Assembly (NCBI RefSeq): GCF_051195235.1
Contig: NZ_JBNFZM010000002.1
Span: forward strand, 496,001-560,000
Direction: 5' to 3'
Length of the DNA: 64,000 bases
Source of the DNA: Tateyamaria sp947503385
GTDB taxonomy: Bacteria; Pseudomonadota; Alphaproteobacteria; Rhodobacterales; Rhodobacteraceae
A program made the position numbers and the translations under genes. This document shows, one piece after another, positions 1-9,085 of the stretch. The notes below the pieces were generated by a model. It had not been told where the DNA came from. It searched no databases and saw nothing but the letters and a program-made list of their open reading frames with translations. The number at the start of each line of letters is the position of its first letter. Position 1 is the first letter of the stretch.

Positions 1-1129
1 TGTCGCCGCCGGGCACATAGACGCCCGCAGACACCCACTTGTACATGTATTCGCCGCGCTCATCGTCGCCCATATAAACGACCACACGGCCATCCGGGGC
101 CAGCGCATAGGCTGCGTTCTCGTGCTTGAACCGGCCAAGTGCGGTGTGCTTGACCGGCGTACTGTCGGGGTTCCACGGGTCAATCTCAACGATATAGCCC
201 GCGCGGTGCGGCTCATTCGGGTTCTTTGAGATGTCAAAGCGCGGGTCAAACCCGTGGTAATTGTAGCGCCCGCCATCAACCTTGGTGGACACACCGTAGC
301 GCTTGAACCCTGCGGCGTGGACATCGCTCAGCGATAGCTCCTCGGTGGTGCCGAAATAGCCGTTGAAATTCTCTTCGCAGGTCAGGTAGGTGCCCCATGG
401 CGTGCGGCCCGAGCCGCAATTGTTGAACGTACCAAGCGACGCCGTGCCAGTTGGATCCGCGTCGGTTTTCAGCAGGTCGTGCCCTGCCGCCGGGCCGTCA
501 ATGACCATGGGCGTGCGGTGGTGAATGCGCCGGTTGTAGGGGCTGTCGACAACGACTTTCCAACCATCCGCATCCTCGGTCACTTCCATGACGCTCACGC
601 CCTGAAAATTTTGCAGCCGTTCCACATCACTGGCCGAGGCGGGTCGGCCCTCCTGTCCTGCGGGCAGGTTGATCTTGGGGTTTACGTATTCGCTGTTCAC
701 CACCAGCAGCTCGGTATTGCTTTGGTGGAACAGCTCCATCCCGTCGGTGTTTTCGCCAAACACCCGGTCCGAACCTGCGGTCGGGATGCCATTCGACGCA
801 TCGAACGCGGGCGCGTCGGAAAACAGCGGGTCCCCCCAGCGCACCAGCGTATCCCAGCGGTATCCCGCAGGCACATGTACCGTACCGTCGGTCTGGGGGG
901 CCAGTTGATCAAAGGCAAAACGCGACGTTCCAGCCATCGCGGTTCCACTCTTGAGCAGGCCCGTTCCCATCACAGCCGCGCCGGAGCCAAAGGCCAGAAC
1001 GCCCCCCAAAAACCCGCGCCGCGACACTGCGGCTTCGACCACGCGGTCGAAATCCTGCACGGTCTGGCGGGGGAAATTCTTTTCGTCCCAATCGTCGAAA
1101 GACAAATCTTGCGGGTCAATCTGCGTCAT
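1..1129 (-). CDS. phoX: PhoX-family alkaline phosphatase (5' part, cut by window edge)
   Basis: Exported phosphatase of the PhoX (DUF839) family, which releases phosphate from organic esters in the periplasm using Ca2+/Fe3+. The reading frame starts at 1129 with MTQIDPQDLSFDDWDEKNFP and runs open off the left edge, so about 376 N-terminal residues are present and the C-terminus is missing. A twin-arginine signal (SRRGFLGG, residues 36-43) is followed by a small-residue hydrophobic stretch, as is typical of PhoX. The segment PAGYRWDTLVRWGDPLF and the later EYMYKWVSAGVYVPGG match what I know of the family. A Pho-box-like site lies upstream at 1205-1222. The family call is fairly sure; activity cannot be judged without the C-terminal metal ligands. 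Confidence 0.88.
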   Translation of the reverse strand, partial: MTQIDPQDLSFDDWDEKNFPRQTVQDFDRVVEAAVSRRGFLGGVLAFGSGAAVMGTGLLKSGTAMAGTSRFAFDQLAPQTDGTVHVPAGYRWDTLVRWGDPLFSDAPAFDASNGIPTAGSDRVFGENTDGMELFHQSNTELLVVNSEYVNPKINLPAGQEGRPASASDVERLQNFQGVSVMEVTEDADGWKVVVDSPYNRRIHHRTPMVIDGPAAGHDLLKTDADPTGTASLGTFNNCGSGRTPWGTYLTCEENFNGYFGTTEELSLSDVHAAGFKRYGVSTKVDGGRYNYHGFDPRFDISKNPNEPHRAGYIVEIDPWNPDSTPVKHTALGRFKHENAAYALAPDGRVVVYMGDDERGEYMYKWVSAGVYVPGGD

Positions 1130-1204
1130 GTGTCAGCTTCCTGTCAGGTGGCAAAGGAGAAGGTAGCCGCGGATGCGGCCCTCGCCACTTGCTAAGGCGC
1201 TTGT

Positions 1205-1222
1205 CCAACAGGAATATGACAA
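1205..1222 (-). promoter_or_regulatory. putative Pho box upstream of phoX
   Basis: On the minus strand TTGTCAT-ATTC-CTGTTGG reads as two 7-base half-sites 11 bases apart, resembling the PhoB consensus (CTGTCAT-N4-CTGTCAC). It lies about 75 bases before the phoX start. The second half-site is imperfect. phoX is Pho-regulated in related bacteria; the site itself is inferred. Confidence 0.35.
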
Positions 1223-1242
1223 GATGCGGCTGGATGCCGGGG

Positions 1243-1989
1243 TCAGCCGCCTAGCTGTTCCATCACCTCGTCCGACGCCTCGAAATTCGTCGTGACACGC
1301 TGCACATCGTCGTCATCCTCAAGCGCATCAATCAGCCGCATCAGCTTTTCCATCGCCTCAAGGTCCATCTCGGTCGTGGTGGTGGGCCGCCACACCAACT
1401 TGGTGCTTTGCGATTCCCCAAGCTCCGCCTCCAGCGCATTGGACACGTCGTTCAGATCGGTGTCCGCACACCAGATCACATGCCCGTCCTCAGCGCTTTC
1501 CACGTCCTCGGCGCCCGCCTCGATCGCCGCCATCATCACGGTGTCAGCGTCACCCACATCCGCCGGATATGTCACCTCACCCTTGCGCTCGAACATGAAC
1601 CCGACAGATCCGGTCTCACCCAGATTTCCACCATTCTTGGTAAAGGTCGACCGCACGGTCGAGGCGGTGCGGTTGCGATTGTCGGTCATCGCCTCGACAA
1701 TCACCGCGACCCCGTTTGGCCCATACCCTTCATAGCGGATTTCCTCGTATTCCTCGCCCTCGCCCGCCATCGACTTCTTGATCGCACGTTCGATATTGTC
1801 TTTGGGCATCGACTGCCCCTTGGCCTCTTTGACGGCAAGACGCAGACGCGGGTTCTTGTCGGGATCGGGATCGCCCATCTTGGCGGCAATGGTGATCTCC
1901 TTGGACAGCTTAGAAAAGAGCTTGGCCCGGATCTTGTCCTGCCGCCCCTTGCGATGCTGGATGTTTGCCCATTTTGAGTGGCCGGCCAT
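1243..1989 (-). CDS. yebC: YebC/PmpR-family protein
   Basis: A 248-residue member of the YebC/TACO1 family, which acts as a DNA-binding regulator or as a translation factor relieving ribosome stalling, depending on the member. The N-terminus MAGHSKWANIQHRKGRQD is the family signature and the length is normal. The middle (RYEGYGPNGVAVIVEAMTDN) and the acidic C-terminal part (ALEDDDDVQRVTTNF) also fit. It is transcribed divergently from the GST gene with about 150 bases between starts. It stands alone here rather than next to ruvC. Family membership is near certain; the exact role is not. Confidence 0.95.
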   Translation of the reverse strand: MAGHSKWANIQHRKGRQDKIRAKLFSKLSKEITIAAKMGDPDPDKNPRLRLAVKEAKGQSMPKDNIERAIKKSMAGEGEEYEEIRYEGYGPNGVAVIVEAMTDNRNRTASTVRSTFTKNGGNLGETGSVGFMFERKGEVTYPADVGDADTVMMAAIEAGAEDVESAEDGHVIWCADTDLNDVSNALEAELGESQSTKLVWRPTTTTEMDLEAMEKLMRLIDALEDDDDVQRVTTNFEASDEVMEQLGG

Positions 1990-2143
1990 GGCTGCCTCCT
2001 GTCCGCTGCGGATCGTCCGCGCTGCTATACGGCAAGGGCAACGGGCGGGGCAAGACCACCTTGTGCGCGCGCGCAGACCCGATGCGCGTCGCAGCGCCGC
2101 TCAGACTGTCTATGGTCTTACCCAAAGCACCAAGGAGACACCG

Positions 2144-3082
2144 ATGGGCGTCATGATCAACGGCCAGTATCAGGTCGCAGACCCCGACCCGGGCACGACG
2201 TCCCAAGGCGCCTATGAACGCGCCCGCAGCCCGTTGCGCGACTGGATCACGGCGGATGGACCGTTTACGCCTGACCCGGGACGCTACCACCTTTTTGTGG
2301 CGTGGAATTGCCCATGGGCGCACCGCGCCCTGCTGACCCGCGCCGTTCTGGGCCTGACCGAGGTGATCTCGGTAAGCGTCGCCCTCCCCCGCCGCACGGA
2401 TGAAGGATGGGTCTTTGACGCCGGTGGTGACCGCTTGCTGGGCGTGCGCGCTTTGCACGAGGTCTATGCACGACAACGGCCCGCCTATACCGGTCGCATC
2501 ACCGTCCCGGTGCTCTGGGACACATGGACCGAACAGATTGTCTCCAATGAAAGCGCGGACATCACCCGGATGTTGTCCACCGCATTTGACCCGGATCGCA
2601 GGCTTGTCCCGTTGCGGCTGCAAGACGAGATCGACACGTGGAACGCCATGATCCACGCGCGCATCAACAACGGTGTCTACCGCGCCGGGTTCGCCCGGAC
2701 CCAAGCGGCCTATGATGACGCCGTCCATGACCTCTTTGCCGCGCTGGACGAGGTCGACGCAGATCTCGCCGCGCACACAACCCTGACCGGCAACACGTTG
2801 ACCGAGGCGGACCTGCGCCTCTTCCCGACGCTCGCCCGTTTTGACGTGGCCTACCACTACGCCTTCAAATGCAACCTGGCCAAGCTCAGTGACTACACGC
2901 ATCTCTGGGACTACGCCCGCACGCTTTATGCCCTGCCCGGCGTGGCGGATACGGTCAAATTCGACATCTACAAATCTGGCTATTTCTCCGCCTCCGACCT
3001 GCGCAATCCGCTGGGCATCGTGCCCGCAGGTCCCCGCATCGACTGGTCCGCCCCGGCAGAGCGCACAATCGCATGGACCTGA
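2144..3082 (+). CDS. glutathione S-transferase, glutathionyl-hydroquinone reductase type
   Basis: A 312-residue protein of the Xi-class GST family (ECM4/YqjG), which reduces glutathionyl-hydroquinones with glutathione through a catalytic cysteine. The motif NCPWAHR (residues 55-61) supplies that cysteine (C56), and the C-terminal helical domain contains LTEADLRLFPTLARFDVAYH, typical of the group. The start at 2144 is preceded by an AAGGAG ribosome site. The same frame is open further upstream to 1778, but that stretch overlaps the yebC promoter and start and lacks family residues. No operon partner is seen. Substrate is inferred from the family only. Confidence 0.9.
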   Translation: MGVMINGQYQVADPDPGTTSQGAYERARSPLRDWITADGPFTPDPGRYHLFVAWNCPWAHRALLTRAVLGLTEVISVSVALPRRTDEGWVFDAGGDRLLGVRALHEVYARQRPAYTGRITVPVLWDTWTEQIVSNESADITRMLSTAFDPDRRLVPLRLQDEIDTWNAMIHARINNGVYRAGFARTQAAYDDAVHDLFAALDEVDADLAAHTTLTGNTLTEADLRLFPTLARFDVAYHYAFKCNLAKLSDYTHLWDYARTLYALPGVADTVKFDIYKSGYFSASDLRNPLGIVPAGPRIDWSAPAERTIAWT

Positions 3083-3087
3083 CCCCG

Positions 3088-3143
3088 TTTTCTTCTGACC
3101 GGAAATACCACGGGGGGCGCGGAACGCGCGGGGCAGCGCCCCC
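3088..3143. repeat. dispersed extragenic GC-rich repeat, copy 1
   Basis: A short intergenic element with a core cttctgacc..aaataccacgg followed by a G-run and a terminator-like stem (GGGGC-AGC-GCCCC). A near-identical element lies at 56523-56580. It sits between the GST stop and the SLC13 gene. I recall similar elements downstream of genes in other Rhodobacteraceae; whether it terminates transcription is unknown. Confidence 0.6.
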
Positions 3144-3200
3144 TCCCCGGCATGTCAAAAGCAACTGGCCTCAGACATCGCCCCGACTTAGGGTGCGCGA

Positions 3201-4973
3201 ATGACCCAAGATCAGATCATTCTCTTTTGCCTCTTTGGTGCCGTCTTTGGCCTGCTGCTATGGGGCCGGTTCCGCTATGATATCGTCGCCTTCAGCGCGC
3301 TGATGGCGGGCGTGGTTCTGGGCGTTGTGCCGACCAAGGATGCGTTCTCGGGCTTTGGACATCCGGCGACACTGGTGGTGGCGCTGGTGCTTGTGGTCTC
3401 TGCCGGGCTTGTCCGGTCGGGGGCGGTGTTTCTGATCACCCGCACATTGATCGACGCCTCGCGCAGCCTTGGTGCGCATATCTCGCTTATGGGGGCTGTC
3501 GGCGGCATCTTGTCGGCCTTCATGAACAATGTGGCGGCGCTTGCCTTGCTGATGCCGGTCGACATTCAAACTGCGCGAAAGGCAGGCCGGTCACCGGGAC
3601 TGAGCCTGATGCCGCTGAGCTTTGCCACCATTCTGGGGGGTATGGTCACGCTGATCGGCACGCCACCCAATATCATCATCGCCGCCATCCGCGAAGAAAG
3701 TCTGGGCGCGCCCTTTGGTATGTTCGACTTTGCCCCGGTGGGCGGGGCTGCGGCCATTGCGGGTCTTGCGTTTGTGGCGCTGATCGGCTGGCGGCTGATC
3801 CCGGCGCGCGGCGATGCCACGTCCGAGCTTGAGGACGTGTCGGAATACATTGCCGAACTGACCGTGCCCGACGGCAGCAAGCATATCGGCAAGCGCCTCG
3901 GAGATTTGAGCGAAGAGGCGGAAAAGGCTGATGTCGCTCTGATTGGCCTGATCCGCGACGGCAAGCGGCGGTATGGTCAGGCGCGCAACGCGACATTGCA
4001 GGCGGGCGATGCGCTCGTGCTGGAAGCGACGCCGGACGCGCTGGACGAATTTCGCGCGGCCACCAGCCTTGCCGTGGCCGATGCCAAGCGCGAGGAACAA
4101 TTGCGCGCGGGCGGCGACGGGGTCGAGATCATCGAGGTGGTCGTCACCGACCAGTCCCGCCTGATCGGCCGCACCGCGCAGGCCGTCGGGCTCAGCTGGC
4201 GGCAGTCGACCGTGCTCATGGGCATTTCGCGCGGCGGCAAGCGCATCACAAGGCAGATCCGCAAAACCCCGGTGCGGGCGGGCGATATCCTGCTGTTGCT
4301 GGTGCCACGCGATACGGGCACGGATGTCACGACGTGGCTGGGCTGCCTGCCGCTGGCCGAACGCGGTCTGGCCGTGACCGCCGATGACAAGGTCTGGCTC
4401 GCCATCGGTTTGTTCCTTGGGGCCGTGATCGCCGCCAGCCTTGGTCTGATATATCTGCCTGTCGCATTGGGGCTTGTTGTCATTGCCTATGTCCTGTCCA
4501 AGATTGTCCCCCTGTCCGAACTTTATACCCACATCGAATGGCCTGTGGTGGTCCTCTTGGGCTCAATGATCCCGCTTGGGGCAGCGCTTGAGGCCTCCGG
4601 CGGCACCGAATTGATTGCGGGATGGCTGGTGACGATGACGGACGGGATGCCGGCATGGGCGGTGCTGACCGTGCTCATGGTGGTCACGATGAGCCTGTCG
4701 GATGTGCTCAACAACACCGCCACGACAATTGTCGCGGCCCCCGTTGGTATCCAGATGGCGCAGACGCTGGGCGTGTCGCCCGATCCGTTCCTCATGGCTG
4801 TGGCGGTGGCCGCCAGTTCCGCCTTCCTCACCCCCATCGGGCACAAGAACAACACGCTTATCCTTGGTCCCGGCGGATACGCCTTTGGCGACTACTGGCG
4901 CATCGGCTTGCCGCTTGAGGTGATTGTGGTTGCCGTTTCTATCCCGGCGATCCTTGTCTTTTGGCCCCTGTGA
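3201..4973 (+). CDS. SLC13-family permease with two RCK_C (TrkA_C) domains
   Basis: A 590-residue inner-membrane transporter of the DASS/SLC13 type. An N-terminal membrane half (about 1-200, with FMNNVAALALLMPV and TLIGTPPNIIIAA) is followed by two cytosolic RCK_C domains (about 210-375), then a second membrane half (about 390-590) with SDVLNNTATTIVAAP and FLTPIGHKNNTLILGPGGY. Proteins of this layout move sulfate, tellurite or dicarboxylates; the substrate cannot be told here. The second SLC13 gene of the window (52945-54723) has the same architecture. It is followed after 126 bases by a symporter gene on the same strand. The architecture call is firm, the substrate is unknown. Confidence 0.9.
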   Translation: MTQDQIILFCLFGAVFGLLLWGRFRYDIVAFSALMAGVVLGVVPTKDAFSGFGHPATLVVALVLVVSAGLVRSGAVFLITRTLIDASRSLGAHISLMGAVGGILSAFMNNVAALALLMPVDIQTARKAGRSPGLSLMPLSFATILGGMVTLIGTPPNIIIAAIREESLGAPFGMFDFAPVGGAAAIAGLAFVALIGWRLIPARGDATSELEDVSEYIAELTVPDGSKHIGKRLGDLSEEAEKADVALIGLIRDGKRRYGQARNATLQAGDALVLEATPDALDEFRAATSLAVADAKREEQLRAGGDGVEIIEVVVTDQSRLIGRTAQAVGLSWRQSTVLMGISRGGKRITRQIRKTPVRAGDILLLLVPRDTGTDVTTWLGCLPLAERGLAVTADDKVWLAIGLFLGAVIAASLGLIYLPVALGLVVIAYVLSKIVPLSELYTHIEWPVVVLLGSMIPLGAALEASGGTELIAGWLVTMTDGMPAWAVLTVLMVVTMSLSDVLNNTATTIVAAPVGIQMAQTLGVSPDPFLMAVAVAASSAFLTPIGHKNNTLILGPGGYAFGDYWRIGLPLEVIVVAVSIPAILVFWPL

Positions 4974-5099
4974 TCCTTTGCGGCGCCAGGCAATCGCGCG
5001 TTTCCTGCGTCGCGGACCAAAGCCCGGGGATGCCGTGCCCAAGCGTCAGCGTTGCGCCGCCGAGCGTGCCGTGACTATCGTTGCGTCAGGGAGGACGTC

Positions 5100-5957
5100 A
5101 TGGACATTTTGATCAATGTGGTGCTGCCACTGTCGCTGGCCATCATCATGCTCAGCCTTGGGGTGGGCCTGACTGTCGCCGACTTTGCCCGCGTGCTGAA
5201 AGCGCCAAAGGCCTTTGCCATCGGTGCAATCGCTCAGGTGGTCCTGTTGCCGCTGGCGGCCTTGGCCGCGGTGACTGTGTTCAGCCTGCCCGCAGAGCTT
5301 GCCGTTGGCGTTATGCTGCTCAGTTTTTGCCCCGGCGGCGTGACCTCCAATATGGTGGCCAAGCTGTCGCGGGGCGACGTCGCCCTGTCGGTGTCACTGA
5401 CAGCGGTGATCAGCCTTCTGAGCCTGTTGACCGTGCCCGCCCTGACCGCGTGGGCCGTTGTGCATTTTCTGGGTGATGCCGCACCGGACGTATCGGTCGC
5501 GTCGTTGACCATTGCCGTGTTTCTGATCACCACGCTGCCTGTCGCAATCGGTGTCGCGTTTCGTCACTTTGCCACCGGTGTCGCCCAGCATGTGGAACCG
5601 ATCCTGTCGGGCATCGCGACGGTGCTGTTTGTCGTTATCGTGCTGGCAGCGCTGGCGGGCAACTGGGACGTCTTTACCGCCAACCTGCCGACGCTGGGCC
5701 CAGCCCTGATCACGCTGAATGTGGCACTCCTACTTATCGGTCTCGGCATTGCCCGCGCGCTTGCGCTCAGCTGGGATCAGGCCAAGACCATCAGCATCGA
5801 AACCGGTATCCAGAATGCCACTCTGGGCATCACCTTGGCCGCCCTCATTTCCGGTCAGTCCGAAGGGTTCAGCGCCATGGCCCTGCCCTCGGGCGTCTAC
5901 GGCATCACAATGTATTTCGTTGCCGCGCCCTTTGTGGCGTGGTTCCGGCGCAGTTAA
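5100..5957 (+). CDS. bile acid:sodium symporter family protein
   Basis: A 285-residue, very hydrophobic protein of the BASS/SBF family, with about nine membrane spans across the whole length. The stretch LLSFCPGGVTSNMVAKLSRGDVALS (positions about 75-100) contains the family's conserved GG..SN motif, and EtgIQNATLG near residue 240 matches the second crossover region. The start at 5100 follows a clear AGGGAGG ribosome site; an upstream in-frame start at 5052 adds residues that do not look membrane-like. The FAD dehydrogenase gene follows 12 bases later, so the two are likely co-transcribed. Bacterial members carry various organic anions; the substrate is unknown. Confidence 0.9.
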   Translation: MDILINVVLPLSLAIIMLSLGVGLTVADFARVLKAPKAFAIGAIAQVVLLPLAALAAVTVFSLPAELAVGVMLLSFCPGGVTSNMVAKLSRGDVALSVSLTAVISLLSLLTVPALTAWAVVHFLGDAAPDVSVASLTIAVFLITTLPVAIGVAFRHFATGVAQHVEPILSGIATVLFVVIVLAALAGNWDVFTANLPTLGPALITLNVALLLIGLGIARALALSWDQAKTISIETGIQNATLGITLAALISGQSEGFSAMALPSGVYGITMYFVAAPFVAWFRRS

Positions 5958-5969
5958 AGGAGCAGGCTT

Positions 5970-7628
5970 ATGGATCAGGCTGACGCGATTGTCGTGGGGT
6001 CCGGCCTTGCCGGATTGACCGCCGCCGCGGAACTGGCGGACCGGGGCAAACAGGTCGTCATCGTCGATCAGGAGCCGCGCAGGTTTCTGGGGGGGCAGGC
6101 ATTCTGGTCCTTGGGCGGTCTTTTGATGATCGACACGCCTGAACAGCGGCGCATGGGCATCCGCGACAGCCGAGAGCTGTGCCTGAACGACTGGATGGGC
6201 AGCGCCCAGTTTGACCGTGATGAAGATCACTGGCCGCGCAAATGGGCCGAAGCCTATGTCGACTTTGCCGCCGGTGAGATGCGGCAATGGCTGCACGGCA
6301 TGGGGTTGCGGTGGTTCCCGGTTGTGGGGTGGGCGGAACGCGGCGGCGGGTTTGCCAATGGCCACGGCAATTCGGTGCCCCGGTTCCACATCACGTGGGG
6401 CACCGGCCCCGGCATCATCGAGCATTTTGTGCGCCGCTGCGAAGAACACGAACGCGCAGGCCGTATCACCTTTTATTTCCGTCATCAGGTCGACCGGATT
6501 GATATGGAAAACGGCGCGGCCAAGGGTGTCAGCGGCACCATCCTTGCCGACGACACCGCAGAGCGGGGACAAAAGACAAATCGCGACCCGGTCGGTGATT
6601 TCGCCCTGCGCGCACCCTCGGTCATCGTCACCTCTGGCGGCATCGGCGGCAATTTCGAGATGGTGCGCAAAGTCTGGCCCACCGACCGCCTTGGCCCCGC
6701 ACCCAAAGAGATGGTGGCCGGCGTGCCCGCGCATGTCGATGGCCGCATGATCGGCATCAGCGAGGCCGCGGGCGGCCATGTCATCAATGGCGACCGCATG
6801 TGGCACTACACCGAGGGGGTCAAGAACTGGGACCCGATCTGGCCCGCGCATGGCATCCGCATCCTGCCGGGACCGTCGTCAATGTGGTTCGACGCAGAAG
6901 GCAACCGCTTTGCCCCGCCTGCCCTGCCCGGGTTTGACAGCATGGGCACGCTGCGCGAGATCCTCAAAACAGGCTACGAATACAGTTGGTTCGTGCTGAC
7001 CCAGAAGGTCATCAAAAAAGAATTCGCACTGTCCGGGTCCGAACAGAACCCGGATTTCACGTCCAAAAAATGGTCCGAGGTGATCAAACAACGCATCCTT
7101 GCAGGCAAGAACGCCACCGGTCCCGTAGAGGCGTTCAAAGAACGCGGCGAAGATTTCGTTGTCGCCAACGACCTTGGCGCGCTGGTGCGGGGCATGAACC
7201 AGATCGCGGGCGGCAACCTGATCGACGAAGCCAAGCTGCGCGCCCAGATCGAAGCGCGGGATGCGCAAGTGGACAACCCGTTTTCCAAGGACGCGCAGAT
7301 GATGGCGATCCATGCCGCCCGCAATTATCGCGGGGACCGGCTGATCCGAACCGCAAAGCCGCACAAATTCCTTGATCCTGCCAACGGGCCACTCATCGCG
7401 GTCAAGCTGCACATCCTGACCCGCAAGACGTTGGGCGGGTTGCAGACGAACCTCGACAGCCAGATGATCGGCGCAACCGGCGCGGTTGTGCCGGGCCTGT
7501 TTGCCGCCGGAGAAGTCGCCGGTTTCGGTGGCGGTGGCTATCACGGTTATAACGCGCTTGAGGGCACATTCCTTGGGGGATGTATCTTTTCGGGGCGGAA
7601 CGCGGGACGCAGCGGGGCCATTGCCTGA
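5970..7628 (+). CDS. FAD-binding dehydrogenase (KstD/fumarate reductase-like flavoprotein)
   Basis: A 552-residue flavoprotein. The N-terminal dinucleotide-binding motif VGSGLAGLTAAAELADRG (residues 10-27) and the E/D-type second-strand ending VVIVDQE bind FAD. The C-terminal FGGGGYHGYNALEGTFLGG motif closes the FAD site as in 3-ketosteroid dehydrogenase and fumarate reductase relatives. It belongs to a widespread predicted oxidoreductase group (COG3573-type) whose substrate is not known to me. A strong AAAGGAG ribosome site lies 12 bases after the symporter stop, so the pair probably works on the same carried anion, possibly by dehydrogenating it. That link is inference. Confidence 0.85.
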   Translation: MDQADAIVVGSGLAGLTAAAELADRGKQVVIVDQEPRRFLGGQAFWSLGGLLMIDTPEQRRMGIRDSRELCLNDWMGSAQFDRDEDHWPRKWAEAYVDFAAGEMRQWLHGMGLRWFPVVGWAERGGGFANGHGNSVPRFHITWGTGPGIIEHFVRRCEEHERAGRITFYFRHQVDRIDMENGAAKGVSGTILADDTAERGQKTNRDPVGDFALRAPSVIVTSGGIGGNFEMVRKVWPTDRLGPAPKEMVAGVPAHVDGRMIGISEAAGGHVINGDRMWHYTEGVKNWDPIWPAHGIRILPGPSSMWFDAEGNRFAPPALPGFDSMGTLREILKTGYEYSWFVLTQKVIKKEFALSGSEQNPDFTSKKWSEVIKQRILAGKNATGPVEAFKERGEDFVVANDLGALVRGMNQIAGGNLIDEAKLRAQIEARDAQVDNPFSKDAQMMAIHAARNYRGDRLIRTAKPHKFLDPANGPLIAVKLHILTRKTLGGLQTNLDSQMIGATGAVVPGLFAAGEVAGFGGGGYHGYNALEGTFLGGCIFSGRNAGRSGAIA

Positions 7629-7662
7629 AGGCACACGGGGGCGCACCCTGTCCAACCGGCTG

Positions 7663-7953
7663 TCAGGTCGGACCCGGCGCCACGTCTTCCCAATGCGCGC
7701 CCATCGCGATGATGCACGAGCTGCCATTGGTGTAGGTCTGCACAATCATCCAGTCGCCGTTTCTGCGGGTCACCCAAACCTCAAGCGTAGTCTCGGGATC
7801 ACGCAGCCCCATGCCCTGCCGCTCGGCCCCCAGAACCTCAAGCGTATGTGTCATACGGGCACTGTCATCGCAGCTGACATCCGCCATCGACGCATGGGCC
7901 AGCGCGGGCGCGGATAACAACATCGACAGGGTGGCGGTGAAACGAAAACACAT
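7663..7953 (-). CDS. small secreted protein of unknown function
   Basis: A 96-residue protein with a clean Sec signal (MCFRFTATLSMLLSAPALAHA), giving a mature domain of about 75 residues. The mature part has two cysteines (VSCDDS and SSCIIA) that could form a disulfide, and the pattern LEVWVTRRNGDWMIVQTYTNG suggests a small beta-sheet fold. It converges with the FAD dehydrogenase gene, 34 bases away. I do not recognise a named family. Codon use and the signal peptide support a real gene. Confidence 0.7.
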   Translation of the reverse strand: MCFRFTATLSMLLSAPALAHASMADVSCDDSARMTHTLEVLGAERQGMGLRDPETTLEVWVTRRNGDWMIVQTYTNGSSCIIAMGAHWEDVAPGPT

Positions 7954-8075
7954 GGGATGAGCTTAGCGGCTGCTTTTTCGTTATGTAACAGGTTTATGAC
8001 GCGCTGGGGATAACTTTGCCCCGCGCGGTGCGTTTCCCAAATATTTCGGGCACTTGACCGCTGACGATCCCGCCT

Positions 8076-8093
8076 GCGTCACATTTCCGTCGT
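8076..8093 (+). promoter_or_regulatory. putative Pho box upstream of phnC
   Basis: GCGTCAC-ATTT-CCGTCGT gives two 7-base half-sites 11 bases apart, close to the PhoB consensus, followed by a possible -10 (TTAAAG, 8100-8105). It lies about 80 bases before phnC. Pho control of phn transport genes is well known; this particular site is inferred from pattern only. Confidence 0.4.
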
Positions 8094-8175
8094 CTGACGT
8101 TAAAGAAACTGAATCAAATCCGTCACGTGGCTGTCGCCTTGGCCCACTACGCGCCTCCCAAACACCGGGGGTGAC

Positions 8176-8991
8176 ATGCTGAACATTGACGCGCTGACAA
8201 AGCGGTTCGGGGACAAGACGGCAGTGGATGCCGCCAACATAAGCGTCGGCACGCCGACAATGATCGGGGTCATCGGACGCTCTGGGGCAGGAAAATCGAC
8301 CCTGCTGCGCATGGTCAACCGGCTGAGCGACGCGACCACGGGATCAATCACCTATGAGGGCGAAGAGATCACGGCACTGCGCGGTGCGGCCAAACGCAAC
8401 TGGCAATCCCGCTGCGCGATGATCTTCCAACAGTTCAACCTCGTGCCCCGGATGGATGTCGTGTCCAACGTCCTGCATGGCACATTGAACAGCCGGTCCA
8501 CGCTCGCCACGATGTTCAACCTCTACCCACAGGCGGACATCCACCGCGCGATCGAAATCCTCGACCGCCTCGGCATCGCGGATCAGGCGCCCAAACGCGC
8601 CGAGGCACTTTCAGGTGGTCAGCAGCAGCGCGTCGCCATCGCCCGCGCCCTGATGCAGGACCCCAAGATTATCCTCGCGGACGAACCCATCGCCAGCCTT
8701 GATCCGATGAACGCGCAAGTAGTGATGCAGTCGCTGCGCACCATCCACGAGGAAGACGGGCGCATGGTGATCGCCAACCTGCACACGCTCGACACCGCGC
8801 GGCGCTACTGTGATCGCGTGATCGGGATGCGCGACGGACGGATCGTTTTTGACGGCACGCCTGCGCAACTGACCACCGGCGTCGCACGCGACATCTACGG
8901 CGCGGGCGCGGATTTTTCCGAAGCCGCCACATCCACCGAAATCGAAACACTGGATCGGCAAACCACCTGCGCCGCGGGGGCCTATGCCTGA
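8176..8991 (+). CDS. phnC: phosphonate ABC transporter, ATP-binding protein
   Basis: A 271-residue ATPase that drives phosphonate import with PhnD and PhnE. Walker A is GRSGAGKST (34-42), the signature is LSGGQQQ (145-151) and Walker B is IILADE (165-170). The Q-loop segment IFQQFNLVPRMDV and the length are typical of PhnC. It opens the import operon phnC-phnD-phnE-phnE-acyltransferase. A GGGGGTG ribosome site precedes the start. The 222-base upstream gap holds a Pho-box-like site, so phosphate starvation probably induces the operon. The C-terminal tail after residue 245 is variable, as in relatives. Confidence 0.95.
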   Translation: MLNIDALTKRFGDKTAVDAANISVGTPTMIGVIGRSGAGKSTLLRMVNRLSDATTGSITYEGEEITALRGAAKRNWQSRCAMIFQQFNLVPRMDVVSNVLHGTLNSRSTLATMFNLYPQADIHRAIEILDRLGIADQAPKRAEALSGGQQQRVAIARALMQDPKIILADEPIASLDPMNAQVVMQSLRTIHEEDGRMVIANLHTLDTARRYCDRVIGMRDGRIVFDGTPAQLTTGVARDIYGAGADFSEAATSTEIETLDRQTTCAAGAYA

Positions 8992-9085
8992 TCCGGTGCC
9001 CATGCCTGCACGCCTGCGGGGCCATTTACCGACCTGCCCGATTGTGCCGCACGGCCAAAAAGGCACACCAAAACTGGAGAGACCA

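Noticed and set aside
8984..9085. N-terminal extension of phnD starting at the phnC stop
   Set aside because: It would bury the signal peptide, and the ribosome site lies before 9086.
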